A DNA stretch of 64,000 nt from Lysinibacillus pakistanensis (GCF_030123245.1 NZ_CP126101.1:2478501-2542500), one strand, 5' to 3'. Counted from the stretch's first letter, positions 8,870 to 18,401 are shown. Notes: a model not told the origin generated them from the sequence alone. Translations and numbers: made by a program.

Positions 8870-9140
8870 TTAACAATTTCATCAAACTATGAAATTGGCG
8901 ATGATAAGGACACGAGAGTTGATAGCGATTCACAGAGAGGGAGGCATGTGCTGAAAGCTTCCTAATGCAGCAATTAAATCTTACTACCTTTGAGCCGTGC
9001 TTGGAAACTTGCACCGTTATTGCAACGTTACTGCAAATCAATGAGCCACTAGCAAAGTTAGTGGGAATTTGGGTGGAACCACGGGTAATGAACACATACT
9101 CGTCCCTTTTATGGGGCGGATATGTGTTTTTTTATTTTTT
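8870..9140 (+). promoter_or_regulatory. T-box riboswitch, threonine-specific
   Basis: The conserved T-box GGGTGGAACCACGGG lies at 9071-9085, followed by a terminator hairpin (9091-9127, AACACATAC...GTATGTGTT-like arms with a T run). Upstream, the stem I start AAGGACACGAGAGTTGA is recognisable around 8900-8925. In the specifier region two Thr codons are visible, ACT (8983-8985) and ACC (8986-8988). Uncharged tRNA-Thr should pair with the specifier and the T-box to form the antiterminator and turn on thrS. Which of the two codons is read needs structure modelling. Confidence 0.88.
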
Positions 9141-9187
9141 AATCAGTGTCTTTTAGAACCTGATTATTCAAAAAAGGAGCAGAGAAT

Positions 9188-11104
9188 ATGTCAAATCAAG
9201 TTATTAACATTCAATTTCCAGATGGTCAACAGCAAGTATTTACAAAGGGTGTAACACTAACCGAAATTGCACAAACAATAAGCCCAGCTTTACGTAAAAA
9301 AGCAATTGCAGGGAGTGCTAACGGAACCATCATTGATTTGACGCGCCCAATTGTGGAAGATACACAAATTGCCCTCTATGATGCAAGCTCAAAGGAAGGG
9401 ATTAACGTAATTCGTCATTCAACAGCCCATTTATTAGCTCAAGCAGTGAAGCGTCTGTACCCTGATGCTCGCTTTGGCATCGGCCCTGTTATTGACAATG
9501 GGTTTTATTATGATATCGATCTAGCCCATCCTCTTGTGCCAGCTGATTTAATACAAATCGAAAAAATGATGAAGAAAATTGTACAAGAAAATAGTTCGAT
9601 ACTGCGAAGAGAGGTTACACGCAAAGAGGCACAGCAGCTCTTTGCCCATGATGCGTTAAAGCTAGAGCTATTAGCGGATATACCAGAGCATGAAAAAGTG
9701 ACAGTTTATGAGCAGGGAGAATTTTATGATTTATGTCGTGGGCCACATGTACCTTCTACAGGTAAATTACAGCACTTTAAATTAATGCATGTTTCTGGCG
9801 CATATTGGCGTGGTGATAGTAAAAATCAGATGCTTCAGCGTATTTATGGTGTAGCGTTTGCCTCAAAAGAAGAATTAGCACAATACTTTGTTTTTTTAGA
9901 AGAAGCAGAGAAGCGAAACCATCGTAAGTTAGGAAAAGAACTAGAATTATTTATGTTTTCAGAGGAAGCACCAGGTATGCCGTTTTATTTAGCAAATGGT
10001 CAAATCATTCGCAATGAACTAGAATCTTATTTACGACAGTTGCAAGCGAAATATGATTATCATGAGGTACGGACACCATTGATGATGAATCAACGCCTTT
10101 GGGAGCAGTCGGGACACTGGGATCACTATAAAGACAATATGTATTTTACACATGTAGATGACCAAAGCTTCGCACTAAAGCCCATGAATTGTCCCGGTCA
10201 CATGCTGATTTTTAAAAATGACTTACATTCATATAGAGACTTACCAATTCGTATGGCTGAATTTGGTCAAGTACACCGGCATGAATTTAGTGGTGCATTA
10301 AATGGACTTTTACGAGTGCGTACTTTTTGCCAGGACGATGCTCATATTTTTGCCACACCTCAACAAATCGAGAAAGAAATTGCACTGGCTCTAAAAATTA
10401 TTGATGAGGTATATCAGGTTTTTGGCTTCCAGTACGATATTGAATTATCTACACGTCCTGCTGATTTTATGGGTGATTTGGAGCTATGGGATCAAGCGGA
10501 AGAAGCACTAGAAAACGTTCTTAATCATTTAGGCTTGCCATTTACAATCAATGAAGGCGATGGTGCGTTCTATGGACCGAAAATTGATATTCATATTAAA
10601 GATGCTATTCATCGCAGTCATCAATGTGCAACAGTTCAGCTTGATTTCCAACTACCTGAGAAATTTGATTTAACGTATATCAATGAGCAAAATGAAAAAG
10701 TAAGACCAGTTGTTATTCATCGGGCTGTATTTGGCTCTATTGATCGCTTTTTGGGGATATTAATTGAACATTTTGGAGGGGTGTTCCCTACATGGCTTGC
10801 ACCCAAGCAGGTACAGATAATTGGTGTAGCAGATCAACACCAAGAATACGTCCAGGAAGTAGTGGAGGCTTTACAAAAGGAACAAATTCGTGTCGGTATC
10901 GATAATCGTTCAGAAAAGCTTGGTAAGAAAATTCGTGAGGCTCAAATGAAAAAAATACCGTATATTTTAGTACTTGGTGACCGCGAAAAGGATCAACAGT
11001 ATGTTACTATTCGTAAACACGGTGAACAATCCTTACATGAAATGCCATTGTTACAATTTATGGACAATATCAAAAAAGAGATAAAGCAAAAAGCAATTTT
11101 GTAA
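9188..11104 (+). CDS. thrS: Threonyl-tRNA synthetase
   Basis: 638 residues, full length. Domain order: TGS (1-60), the editing domain with the HSTAHLLAQAVKRLYPDA motif (about 77-95) and the DLCRGPHVP motif, the class II catalytic core with MNCPGHM, FGQVHRHE and the VIHRAVFGSIDRF motif 3, and a C-terminal anticodon-binding domain. It charges tRNA-Thr in the cytoplasm. The start follows AAAAGGAG. A T-box leader controls it. Bacilli often have two ThrRS genes, thrS and thrZ; which of the two this is cannot be decided from the window. Confidence 0.95.
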   Translation: MSNQVINIQFPDGQQQVFTKGVTLTEIAQTISPALRKKAIAGSANGTIIDLTRPIVEDTQIALYDASSKEGINVIRHSTAHLLAQAVKRLYPDARFGIGPVIDNGFYYDIDLAHPLVPADLIQIEKMMKKIVQENSSILRREVTRKEAQQLFAHDALKLELLADIPEHEKVTVYEQGEFYDLCRGPHVPSTGKLQHFKLMHVSGAYWRGDSKNQMLQRIYGVAFASKEELAQYFVFLEEAEKRNHRKLGKELELFMFSEEAPGMPFYLANGQIIRNELESYLRQLQAKYDYHEVRTPLMMNQRLWEQSGHWDHYKDNMYFTHVDDQSFALKPMNCPGHMLIFKNDLHSYRDLPIRMAEFGQVHRHEFSGALNGLLRVRTFCQDDAHIFATPQQIEKEIALALKIIDEVYQVFGFQYDIELSTRPADFMGDLELWDQAEEALENVLNHLGLPFTINEGDGAFYGPKIDIHIKDAIHRSHQCATVQLDFQLPEKFDLTYINEQNEKVRPVVIHRAVFGSIDRFLGILIEHFGGVFPTWLAPKQVQIIGVADQHQEYVQEVVEALQKEQIRVGIDNRSEKLGKKIREAQMKKIPYILVLGDREKDQQYVTIRKHGEQSLHEMPLLQFMDNIKKEIKQKAIL

Positions 11105-11123
11105 AGTCTATACCTTAAAGGTG

Positions 11124-11185
11124 TAGCTCGACTTCTAGGCACTTTATTATGAATCAAATCGATTACTGTGCTTAGAGTCGAGCTA
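11124..11185. repeat. Long imperfect hairpin after thrS
   Basis: TAGCTCGACTTCTAGGCAC and GTGCTTAGAGTCGAGCTA form an imperfect 18-bp inverted repeat separated by about 25 bases. No T run follows on either strand, so it is not a classic terminator, though it may protect or end the thrS transcript. Confidence 0.5.
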
Positions 11186-11333
11186 ACTTATGACCGAGGG
11201 TAATTTTAAGCGAGAAAATTTGAATTTTTTGTTAAAACATTTACAGAATTTACTTGAAAAATCCATTATTTCATCATATTTGCTACTATTTCTTAATTTT
11301 TAAGCATACAATAAAATATGACGAGTATTTAAA

Positions 11334-11807
11334 TTATGGAACAATACGATTGTGTGGATTGTAAAGGCTGTTTCCTAATAAGATGGTTTGTGTCTCAGCG
11401 TCAATGATAAAATATTTATGATAGGTTTCCTGTTCTGTTTGTCTAAAGGATGCTAAAAAATATACTTGTCGATTGGGATGAATAAAAGTATGTTGAGTGA
11501 GGTCTATTTTTTTACCTATTAAATTTGTTTTTAAATGAAATGTTTCTATAGCCTTCGGTATGTCTTTAAAGGCTATCTTTTGACGAATGTTCAAGCTAGC
11601 ATCAGAATATTCCTCATAAAGTGCTGAATTAATTTGTTGATAAAAATCGTCCTCATTTTGCAATGACTGATACTGATTATTTGGATACTTATAGGAAGTA
11701 GCTACAATAGGTGTACAAAGTGTAGTTGCTGTGTTTTCTACTGAATGCCGAGGCTGCTGTAGTAAAAAGCTTGAAACAAACATCAAGGACATAAACAATA
11801 CCTGCAT
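11334..11807 (-). CDS. Hypothetical secreted protein
   Basis: About 157 residues. The N-terminus MQVLFMSLMFVSSFLLQQ is a probable signal peptide or anchor. The mature part is hydrophilic and mixed, with no motif I recognise. AGGAGG lies four bases before a first ATG and seven before the second (complement of 11805-11807); the second has better spacing. It is monocistronic, converging with thrS. Confidence 0.55.
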   Translation of the reverse strand: MQVLFMSLMFVSSFLLQQPRHSVENTATTLCTPIVATSYKYPNNQYQSLQNEDDFYQQINSALYEEYSDASLNIRQKIAFKDIPKAIETFHLKTNLIGKKIDLTQHTFIHPNRQVYFLASFRQTEQETYHKYFIIDAETQTILLGNSLYNPHNRIVP

Positions 11808-11945
11808 CATTTGGCCTCCTTTTATAAATTAGATTTCCCAATTACTTGTTATGTATACGTATCATGACAATAACATCAGTATTTGGATTGAACTTTATAA
11901 AAGGAACCTAATACAGGTTTAGAACAACATGTTTAATATTGCTGG

Positions 11946-12116
11946 TTAGGAAACTTGCGCTTGTTTTGAATATCTATTTAGTAATATATCCAATTCTTGA
12001 CTACAATCTACAACAATAGGATGGGTGAAACCTAAATCCTTTGCCTTTCTATACATTCTTCTTCTCTTCATTTCGATTTTCACCCTCAAGAATTGTTTAA
12101 GCGATAATTGTACCAA
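11946..12116 (-). CDS. Spo0E-family aspartyl-phosphate phosphatase
   Basis: A 56-residue protein starting at TTG (complement of 12114-12116), eight bases after AGGAGG. The sequence IEMKRRRMYRKAKDLGF, a short linker, then DCSQELDILLNRYSK matches the Spo0E helical-hairpin family, whose SQELD motif is the catalytic signature. Family members dephosphorylate Spo0A~P and so delay sporulation, or act on other response regulators. The alternative start codon probably explains why simple ATG-based calling would miss it. No co-transcribed gene is evident. Confidence 0.75.
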   Translation of the reverse strand: MVQLSLKQFLRVKIEMKRRRMYRKAKDLGFTHPIVVDCSQELDILLNRYSKQAQVS

Positions 12117-12850
12117 GATACTTTCCTCCTAAATTTTTTCTCCATTTTCCTGTCATAAAATCTATATGACCTCGATTCAACTTTCTCATTGTATACCACA
12201 TAAAATAAAAAATATGTCATATTGTGTTTAGTAAGCTAAATTCGTAATTTAGTCATAGAAGGGCTTCTTAATTCGGAGAGGGGGTTGGAATACTAAATTT
12301 TCCGGTTGAATCTTTTCGCCTATTTTAATTTACTTTAATTGTAATATGCATAAAGTTAAATACCTTGAATCCAAAGAAGTCAAGGCTGGATACGTATAGC
12401 TTTTAAAAAAAAATTTAGATTTCAATTAACTAAATTTGTATCTTTTTTACTATTGCGATTACCAATCGCTATAGTAATACTTTCCATTCATTTTTCTCGA
12501 ATTTCGTATCTTGTCGCAATTTATCAAATAAACCTTTTTGCTGTTTTTTGCTGAGGAAATTATCAATTATTCGGATAATTGTTGGGGATTTTCGAAAATT
12601 AGAGTAATATGAAGAAAGATATTTGAAGAGAATTCGTGTGATAAACTATTTTATTACTAGAAAAGGCTAAAGGTGAACGGATTATAGTGACTATAGTCTT
12701 CAAGGAAGAAAATCAATAATGATGTAGATATTAAAGGAAAGAACGCATCAAAATATGTAAACGCCCACACTGTTTGATGTGGGCGTTTATTACTTATCTT
12801 AATGAGTCCATTCTCCTCGTAATAGACCATATAATACTAAATCATAAAAC
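12117..12850. other. Intergenic region with a strong hairpin
   Basis: No coding sequence was supported over about 730 bp, which is very AT-rich. At 12759-12788 an 11-bp perfect stem (AAACGCCCACA arm) with an eight-base loop probably terminates the minus-strand acetyltransferase transcript that ends at 12851. Confidence 0.5.
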
Positions 12851-13349
12851 TTACCGAATCGGAAAAATCTCATTTCTTAAAATACCTTCTTTTGAAAAGC
12901 CACATTTTTCATAGGATCGAATAGCTGCTGTATTAAAGCTGAAAACCTGTAGTTTAATTTTATTGATAGCAATATAGTTAAAAATAAAATCGATAAGGGT
13001 TTTCATAGCATCGGTTCCCAATCCTTTACCCTGCCATTGCTCGCCAATCGAAATCCCTACAAAGCATGTACTGTTTTGCCAATTAATTGAAAATACAGCG
13101 CATGTACCAATAAGCTCATTTGTAGATTTTTCAAATATGCCGAAAAAAAAAATCTTCCTTCTTTGCACTAATACTTTGGAAGAATGAAGAATGATCCTCG
13201 AAGGTTTTTGGAAAGGGGATTTCGTCATTAGCAAATAATAACGACTTTTTTTCACCTTCAATTTTGACAAATGCTTCTAAGTCAGACGAAGTCATGTGCT
13301 GTAAAGTAATTGATTGACCTGTAAGAAAGTTTTTCATGTAATGATCCAT
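12851..13349 (-). pseudogene. GNAT acetyltransferase (RimJ/RimL-like) interrupted at a T10 tract
   Basis: The 5' part begins MDHYMKNFLTGQSITLQHM behind GGGAG and runs to SISAKKEDFFF, then goes out of frame. The 3' part continues GIFEKSTNELIGTCAVFSI, then the acetyl-CoA motif GEQWQGKGLGTDAMKTL and SYEKCGFSKEGILRNE, ending at 12851. The two join perfectly if one base is removed from the run of ten A (T on the coding strand) at 13143-13152. It is either a recent pseudogene, a slippage-prone phase-variable gene, or a sequencing error. The intact protein would be about 165 residues and would acetylate an amine. Confidence 0.75.
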
Positions 13350-13660
13350 TTGTGTTCTCCCTTGCTCAAGGGCTGCAGTTAGAATGACATCCCTTGATTG
13401 ATTAGTTGAATAACCAAAACGTCTACTGCACTTTCCGCACTCATTGGCACAACTCCTTCTAATAGAATACTTTTATAGTAGCATTTTTAGAGATTGGGAG
13501 AAATAAATATTTAAATAAGAAGGATTTTAATCTTGAATTTCATCAATAGCCCATCTATCAATAGTTCAAATTTCTGATGGTGTTTGCAAATAGAGTATTT
13601 TACAATGGATTAAAAGAAAATTCCAAATTATTACGAACATAACGAAAAGAGGGGAATTTA
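13350..13660. other. Intergenic region, nothing distinctive
   Basis: Divergent gap between the minus-strand acetyltransferase and the SUKH operon. A possible short minus-strand remnant is present, but no gene, repeat or clear regulatory site was found beyond presumed promoters. Confidence 0.4.
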
Positions 13661-14251
13661 ATGCGTTTCCATACACCTTATTTTAATGGCTTGATGACCT
13701 TTTTACCTGAAGAGGAGCAAAACCAACTACAACAAGCAAAAGGAGCAACAGATTCTCAAATTCAAGCCTTATTAGGTCTATTTCCTAGTTGTCCAGAATC
13801 ATTGATTAAACTACTACAGGATATTAATGGAACCTATTTTTGTAAGCATGGAGAAGCAACGATTTGTGTCCTAGTATTAGGCTCAGATCTAGGTGAATAT
13901 CCATATTATTTAAAGTCTATTGAGCAAATGATAAAAGATAACCAAGTAGTGAATAGTGAAAGTATTTATGAACGTTATCAGGACTTTTTAGAGTATGTTG
14001 AAGTGGATGATAGAATTCAGATGCATATACCATTAAATAAACATTTATGCTTTGCGGATTGTATGAATAATGGTGGCACTTCTAGCTTATATATAGATTT
14101 TTATCCAAATGATGGCGGACAGGTTGGACAGGTCGTTCGATATGTTCATGATCCAGATAGCTATGAGGTTATTGCACCGTCCTTTGACGACTATTTACAA
14201 CAGCTAATAGATGGAGGGTTTGAATTTACAGCAATCTATGAGGAGGAATAG
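13661..14251 (+). CDS. SMI1/KNR4 (SUKH-1) family protein
   Basis: 196 residues. The C-terminal half carries LYIDFYPNDGGQVGQVVRYV, then HDPDSYEVIAPSFDDYLQQL, the typical end of SMI1/KNR4 domains. SUKH proteins often act as immunity proteins to secreted nuclease or other polymorphic toxins, but stand-alone copies also have housekeeping or unknown roles; no toxin gene lies next to it. The ATG follows AGAGGGGAA. It opens a three-gene operon with two acetyltransferases: the next start is 16 bases downstream. Confidence 0.75.
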   Translation: MRFHTPYFNGLMTFLPEEEQNQLQQAKGATDSQIQALLGLFPSCPESLIKLLQDINGTYFCKHGEATICVLVLGSDLGEYPYYLKSIEQMIKDNQVVNSESIYERYQDFLEYVEVDDRIQMHIPLNKHLCFADCMNNGGTSSLYIDFYPNDGGQVGQVVRYVHDPDSYEVIAPSFDDYLQQLIDGGFEFTAIYEEE

Positions 14252-14267
14252 GAGGGAGGGTATCTTG

Positions 14268-14741
14268 ATGAGATTAAAATTTTATGAGACGTGTGATGAT
14301 CACTTAATTGAGCGATATACGATTACACCAGAGCAGCTACGGTTTACGAAGTCTCCAAAAGAAAGTATTGAACTGGCAAAACAGGACAAAAATCGTCATG
14401 CCATATTGGTGCTTGCTGAAGATAAGCTAGTTACTTTCTTTATACTCCATGAAAAAGATGGGGTAAAGCCATATTCAACAAATAAAGCTGCCTTGTTAAT
14501 TCGCTCCTTTTCTACTGATTATCATGAGCAAGGGAAAGGCTATGCAAAAGCAGCATTACAGCTCTTACCAGACTTTGTTCAGGAGCATTTTCCTCATATT
14601 AATGAGTTGGTGCTAGGCGTTAATGTCCCAAACATATCTGCACAGGCACTTTATACTAAATGTGGCTTTGTTGATGAGGGAAGGCAAGTACTAGGATTTA
14701 ATGATGAGCTTATCGTAATGAGTTATGATATCGAAAGGTGA
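14268..14741 (+). CDS. GNAT-family N-acetyltransferase
   Basis: 157 residues from ATG 14268 behind GGAGGGAGGG. Contains the motif A stretch STDYHEQGKGYAKAALQLLP and the motif B segment NVPNISAQALYTKCGFVDEG. Substrate unknown. Its stop TGA lies five bases before the next start, so the three genes 13661-15169 are probably co-transcribed. Confidence 0.8.
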   Translation: MRLKFYETCDDHLIERYTITPEQLRFTKSPKESIELAKQDKNRHAILVLAEDKLVTFFILHEKDGVKPYSTNKAALLIRSFSTDYHEQGKGYAKAALQLLPDFVQEHFPHINELVLGVNVPNISAQALYTKCGFVDEGRQVLGFNDELIVMSYDIER

Positions 14742-14746
14742 AACGA

Positions 14747-15169
14747 ATGTCATTAGTAATGAACGCAAGGATAGAGCAATTGGATGAAATATGTGCGATA
14801 GATCAAGAAATCATAGGTGATTTTTCAAGAAGTGAACAGATTAGGATAGCTATTCAGGAAAACCGCTGTATCATCAAGCAAAATGAACATGGGATTGCAG
14901 GTTTTCTAATATTTACAAATGATTTTTTTGAACATAGCTTTATCAGCTTAGTAATAGTAAAGCCATCTGAACGGAGAAGGGGAGTTGCAGCCTCTTTGAT
15001 AGAAGCTTATGTAGAAATAGCTATCACGCCGAAGATTTTTTCTTCCACTAATCAATCAAATACGGCTATGCATCAAGTATTTGAGAAGACGGGCTTTATA
15101 AAAAGTGGAATTATTGAGAATTTGGACGAGGGAGATCCGGAAATTATTTATGTAAAATTAAGTACATAA
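14747..15169 (+). CDS. GNAT-family N-acetyltransferase
   Basis: 140 residues starting at ATG 14747 after AAAGGTG; a GTG at 14738 overlapping the previous stop is less likely. Motif A is VKPSERRRGVAASLIEAYVE, with R-R-x-G-V-A binding acetyl-CoA, and motif B is SNTAMHQVFEKTGFIKSG. The protein is slightly short for the family. It ends the SUKH-GNAT-GNAT operon, followed by a bidirectional terminator. Confidence 0.75.
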   Translation: MSLVMNARIEQLDEICAIDQEIIGDFSRSEQIRIAIQENRCIIKQNEHGIAGFLIFTNDFFEHSFISLVIVKPSERRRGVAASLIEAYVEIAITPKIFSSTNQSNTAMHQVFEKTGFIKSGIIENLDEGDPEIIYVKLST

Positions 15170-15177
15170 AGTATGAA

Positions 15178-15217
15178 AGGTCTCGAAGAAGAATTACTGC
15201 GAGACCTCCAAATTTTT
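15178..15217. terminator. Bidirectional terminator
   Basis: AGGTCTCG/CGAGACCT stem between convergent genes, with a T run at 15213-15217 on the plus strand. Confidence 0.7.
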
Positions 15218-15221
15218 ATGA

Positions 15222-15959
15222 TTATTTTTTTGCTCGAATAACTAAAAAGGAAGGGCGACGAAGTTCTTTTTCTAGAGAGGGAAGTTTCTCTACTGCTTCT
15301 AAATCAGGAAGCGGCTCTAACAGTTTTTCAATAGTGAAGCCATGTGCAATTAATGAATTGATGATCGTAGAGATACATCGATGATATTTAACTACACCAT
15401 CCACAAACCAGGTTTGCTCACGTAAGCCCTCATCCTGATAATTGTCAATCGCATAATGATTTCTATTGCCGTTAGCATCATAAATCCAATTATCCACCAT
15501 TGTTTTCCTAGCTGTTGCGATGGGATGTTCTATGGAAAAAATAAAGATACCATTTGAACGAAGTATGCTTGCAATTTTACTGATCACTGCATCAAAATTT
15601 TCAATGTAATGCAAGGAAAGGGAGCTTGTAATACAATCGAAGCTTTCTGGAGCTACATGATAATCCTCAATTGCATACAATCTGTAGTCGATCTTTGGGT
15701 GAGCATATTCACGTCGTGCGATAGCCAGCATATTTCTAGAGACATCAATGGCAGTAACATGTTTTGCTTGGTTTTCAATACAATAATACGCGAATTCGCC
15801 CATTCCACAGCCAATATCAAGCATCTGTAAATTCTGAAGATTCGGCAGTAAGGATTTTATCGCGGGTTGCTCGAGCAAATTATTATAATTATAAGGTGTT
15901 TGACGTAACGCTTGATAGTGATGGAAAAATTCAGGATTGTCATAAATATTTTGCTTCAT
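15222..15959 (-). CDS. Class I SAM-dependent methyltransferase
   Basis: 245 residues. SAM-binding motif I is MLDIGCGMGEFAYYC (about 46-60), motif II AIDVSRNMLAIARRE, and a post-motif SFDCITSSLSLHYIEN, the layout of UbiE/BioC-type small-molecule methyltransferases. The substrate cannot be inferred. The gene is solitary and preceded by the perfect palindrome at 15980-15993. Confidence 0.8.
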   Translation of the reverse strand: MKQNIYDNPEFFHHYQALRQTPYNYNNLLEQPAIKSLLPNLQNLQMLDIGCGMGEFAYYCIENQAKHVTAIDVSRNMLAIARREYAHPKIDYRLYAIEDYHVAPESFDCITSSLSLHYIENFDAVISKIASILRSNGIFIFSIEHPIATARKTMVDNWIYDANGNRNHYAIDNYQDEGLREQTWFVDGVVKYHRCISTIINSLIAHGFTIEKLLEPLPDLEAVEKLPSLEKELRRPSFLVIRAKK

Positions 15960-15979
15960 GTAAAGCCTCCACTTGTTTT

Positions 15980-15993
15980 ACATAACGTTATGT
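15980..15993. promoter_or_regulatory. Perfect 14-bp palindrome ahead of the methyltransferase
   Basis: ACATAACGTTATGT lies 21 bases upstream of the minus-strand start codon. It has the form of a TetR- or MarR-type operator; the regulator is not identified here. The rest of the 324-bp gap to ccsB contains a hairpin with an AATAGATG arm and a long T run (about 16098-16145) but no gene. Confidence 0.4.
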
Positions 15994-16283
15994 AGTATTT
16001 GCGCATATTCATTGTCTCATAGCTATGAAATTAGAAATAGACTTTTTATTCTATTTTTAGTAAGATATAGATAGAGGCATGTCAACTTTAATAATTTCAA
16101 CTATCATCTATTTACATATGAATAGATGGTTTATTTTTTTTTATTTTGCGACATAAATTCGTAACAATTTGCAAAAATTAAAATATTTGATGGCATATGT
16201 TGGCACTTCTTTTTATGAATGACGTTCTTTTTATTGGGAGCAGTATTACCGTTTCCTAAAAAAGACGTTGGGGGATTTTTAAA

Positions 16284-17453
16284 GTGAGTACAGAAACATT
16301 ATTAAACCTAAGCAGTAATTCATTGTTCATTGCCTTTATTTTATTGCTAATTGCTATTTTACCGATTGGACTAGCGGTAAAATCGAAAAGAAAAATGTTT
16401 GGCAAAGTCGGATTACTACTAACCTATAGTGCCTTTACTTTACAATTAGTTTATTTTATTTTAAGGTGGATTGCTGTAGATCATGCACCAGTAAGTAATA
16501 TGTATGAGTTTATGACGTTTTTTGGCATCATGCTTACAGGAAGCTATTTAATTATTCATTTGCTGTATAAACAAATCGTAGTGGGCTTGTTTACTATTCC
16601 AGTTTCCTTAATTATTCTTGGATATGGAAGCGTTTTCACAAAGGAAGTTTCACCGCTTGTACCATCTTTACAAAGTCATTGGCTAACAATTCATGTGATG
16701 ACCGTGGCCTTTTCAAGTGCCATCTTATCGATTTCGTTTGCAACAGGAATTATCTATTTATTAAGAACATTAGACGTTACAAAGAAATCAATTAGTACCT
16801 TTGCTTTAGAATTTGTTATGTATTGTCTTATTGTTGTAATAGGCTTTATTGGTGTGTCTACATACTTCAATCTCACATCAGATACTGTGAAGGTTCATTT
16901 TGAAAATTCACAAGGAAAAGAAGAAACAGCCGATTATACAATGATGCCACTTATTGTCAATGATGCTGCTTTAACCACTGATGGAGAACAAATAGGTGTT
17001 TTACAGATTACAAACAAGGTTGATGCGAAGAAATTAAACTCTATTGTATGGGCATTTCTAGTGGGAACGATACTATATGTGGTACTTACACTAATTGCAA
17101 GAAGGCCATTAATCGTTTTATTAAAGCCATTAACAAATCGCGTACAACCAGCTTTAATGGACGAAATTACATATCGGGCTGTGGTCATAGGCTTTCCATT
17201 GTTTGCTCTAGGAGGACTATTATTTGCTATGATTTGGGCACAAATTGCTTGGAGCAGATACTGGGGCTGGGACCCTAAAGAAGTATGGGCGCTCATCACA
17301 TTTTTATTTTATGCTGCCTTCCTTCATTTTCGACTATCAAAGGGGTGGGAGGGTGAAAAAACAGCTTGGTTAGCAATTATTGGCTTTGGCATTATCGTCT
17401 TTAATCAAGTATTTGTAAATCTAGTGATCGCTGGTCTACATTCGTATGCATAA
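16284..17453 (+). CDS. resC: Cytochrome c biogenesis protein CcsB/ResC family
   Basis: 389 residues, as expected for ResC/CcsA. It has about eight membrane segments and the haem-handling WWD-type motif, here WGWDPKEVWALITF, near residue 330, with conserved histidines around the flanking loops (residues near SHWLTIHVM and LHFRLSKGW). The protein exports haem and, with ResB, attaches it to apocytochrome c outside the membrane. The start is GTG at 16284 after GGGGGA. The partner resB and the thiol-disulfide protein resA are not adjacent, so this is a stand-alone copy followed by a small membrane protein. Confidence 0.85.
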   Translation: MSTETLLNLSSNSLFIAFILLLIAILPIGLAVKSKRKMFGKVGLLLTYSAFTLQLVYFILRWIAVDHAPVSNMYEFMTFFGIMLTGSYLIIHLLYKQIVVGLFTIPVSLIILGYGSVFTKEVSPLVPSLQSHWLTIHVMTVAFSSAILSISFATGIIYLLRTLDVTKKSISTFALEFVMYCLIVVIGFIGVSTYFNLTSDTVKVHFENSQGKEETADYTMMPLIVNDAALTTDGEQIGVLQITNKVDAKKLNSIVWAFLVGTILYVVLTLIARRPLIVLLKPLTNRVQPALMDEITYRAVVIGFPLFALGGLLFAMIWAQIAWSRYWGWDPKEVWALITFLFYAAFLHFRLSKGWEGEKTAWLAIIGFGIIVFNQVFVNLVIAGLHSYA

Positions 17454-17464
17454 GGAGCTGAGAA

Positions 17465-17896
17465 ATGAGTTATTTTCTTAAGCTAAATCTAGTGAGTATC
17501 TATTATGGACTAATGTTCGTTATTTCGATTGAATTACAGGTGAATTATTATCGAATGTTAAGACTAACTGGATGGAAAGGGCAGCAGATTGATATTTTTT
17601 TATTTCTGGTTCACGCAATCGGTTGGATAGCAGGGAGTATTATTCTGTATAAACTAACAGCTAAATGGCTTGCTCGTCGCCGATTAGTGTATGTAACAAC
17701 TATTCTTTGGCTACCATATTCAATCATCTTTACCTTTCTATTTGCAAGTATTTTTCCAATCACCAATCAAGGCGATTCACCAGCACCTGTGCAAGGATTA
17801 ATCCTTTTTGCAATGATCTTTTCATTTCCGTTTTATATTGCTATTTTAAATTTCCTGTGTCGTTTTTTAAGTGCTGATAATGCACAGAGGTTATAA
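17465..17896 (+). CDS. Hypothetical four-helix membrane protein
   Basis: 143 residues with predicted membrane segments near 10-28, 45-62, 78-100 and 112-135, and a basic loop KWLARRRLVY. No family was recognised. It lies 11 bases after ccsB with an AAGGAG site, so the two are likely co-transcribed. Confidence 0.6.
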   Translation: MSYFLKLNLVSIYYGLMFVISIELQVNYYRMLRLTGWKGQQIDIFLFLVHAIGWIAGSIILYKLTAKWLARRRLVYVTTILWLPYSIIFTFLFASIFPITNQGDSPAPVQGLILFAMIFSFPFYIAILNFLCRFLSADNAQRL

Positions 17897-17905
17897 CATT
17901 AAAAA

Positions 17906-17932
17906 AGAGACATCCAAACCAAGGATGTCTCT
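17906..17932 (-). terminator. Terminator of the cold-shock gene
   Basis: AGAGACATCC/GGATGTCTCT stem with a T run on the minus strand; it may also stop the convergent ccsB transcript. Confidence 0.75.
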
Positions 17933-17964
17933 TGAATATTTGCATTTAAATGCTAAAGCTTACA

Positions 17965-18165
17965 TTAAATCTTTACAACATTAGTTGCTTGTGGTCCACG
18001 GTTTCCTTCTTCTACGCCGAATTCCACTTTTTGACCTTCTTCTAAAGTTTTAAAGCCATCCGATTGAATAGCAGAAAAATGTACAAATACATCATTTCCG
18101 CCTTCAACTGCGATAAAGCCAAACCCTTTTTCTGCGTTAAACCATTTTACTGTACCTTGTGTCAT
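17965..18165 (-). CDS. Cold-shock protein (CspA/CspB family)
   Basis: 66 residues, the standard length. RNP1 is KGFGFIAV and RNP2 is VFVHFSAI; the N-terminus is [14 protein letters not shown]. Such proteins bind single-stranded RNA and DNA and act as RNA chaperones after temperature downshift. The ATG (complement of 18163-18165) follows GGGAGGGTG. The long leader upstream contains an 11-bp inverted repeat that may fold in a temperature-dependent way. Confidence 0.93.
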   Translation of the reverse strand: MTQGTVKWFNAEKGFGFIAVEGGNDVFVHFSAIQSDGFKTLEEGQKVEFGVEEGNRGPQATNVVKI

Positions 18166-18220
18166 GTGAACACCCTCCCAAAAAAATTCAACAATCATAT
18201 TCCTTCCATCGCTTGCAAAG

Positions 18221-18265
18221 AATCACGTATTAAAAAGTTCGTATTATCCTTTTGAATACGTGATT
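18221..18265 (-). promoter_or_regulatory. Inverted repeat in the cold-shock leader
   Basis: AATCACGTATT and AATACGTGATT are perfect 11-bp inverted repeats separated by 23 bases, 56 bases upstream of the csp start. Structured 5' leaders are known to control csp mRNAs; this one is a candidate. Confidence 0.4.
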
Positions 18266-18401
18266 TTAATGGCATTAAAGAAGTAATGTAATTATTATTT
18301 TCATTATATAACAGTTTTATACATTTATCCAGTATATTCCGTTTTTAGTAAGAAAAAATTTACATTTGTAGAAAATAGATAAAATTTTATATTTACTCTC
18401 G

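Noticed and set aside
8784..9156. Frames on both strands over the thrS leader
   Set aside because: They lie on the T-box RNA and lack ribosome sites; conserved T-box and terminator explain the sequence.
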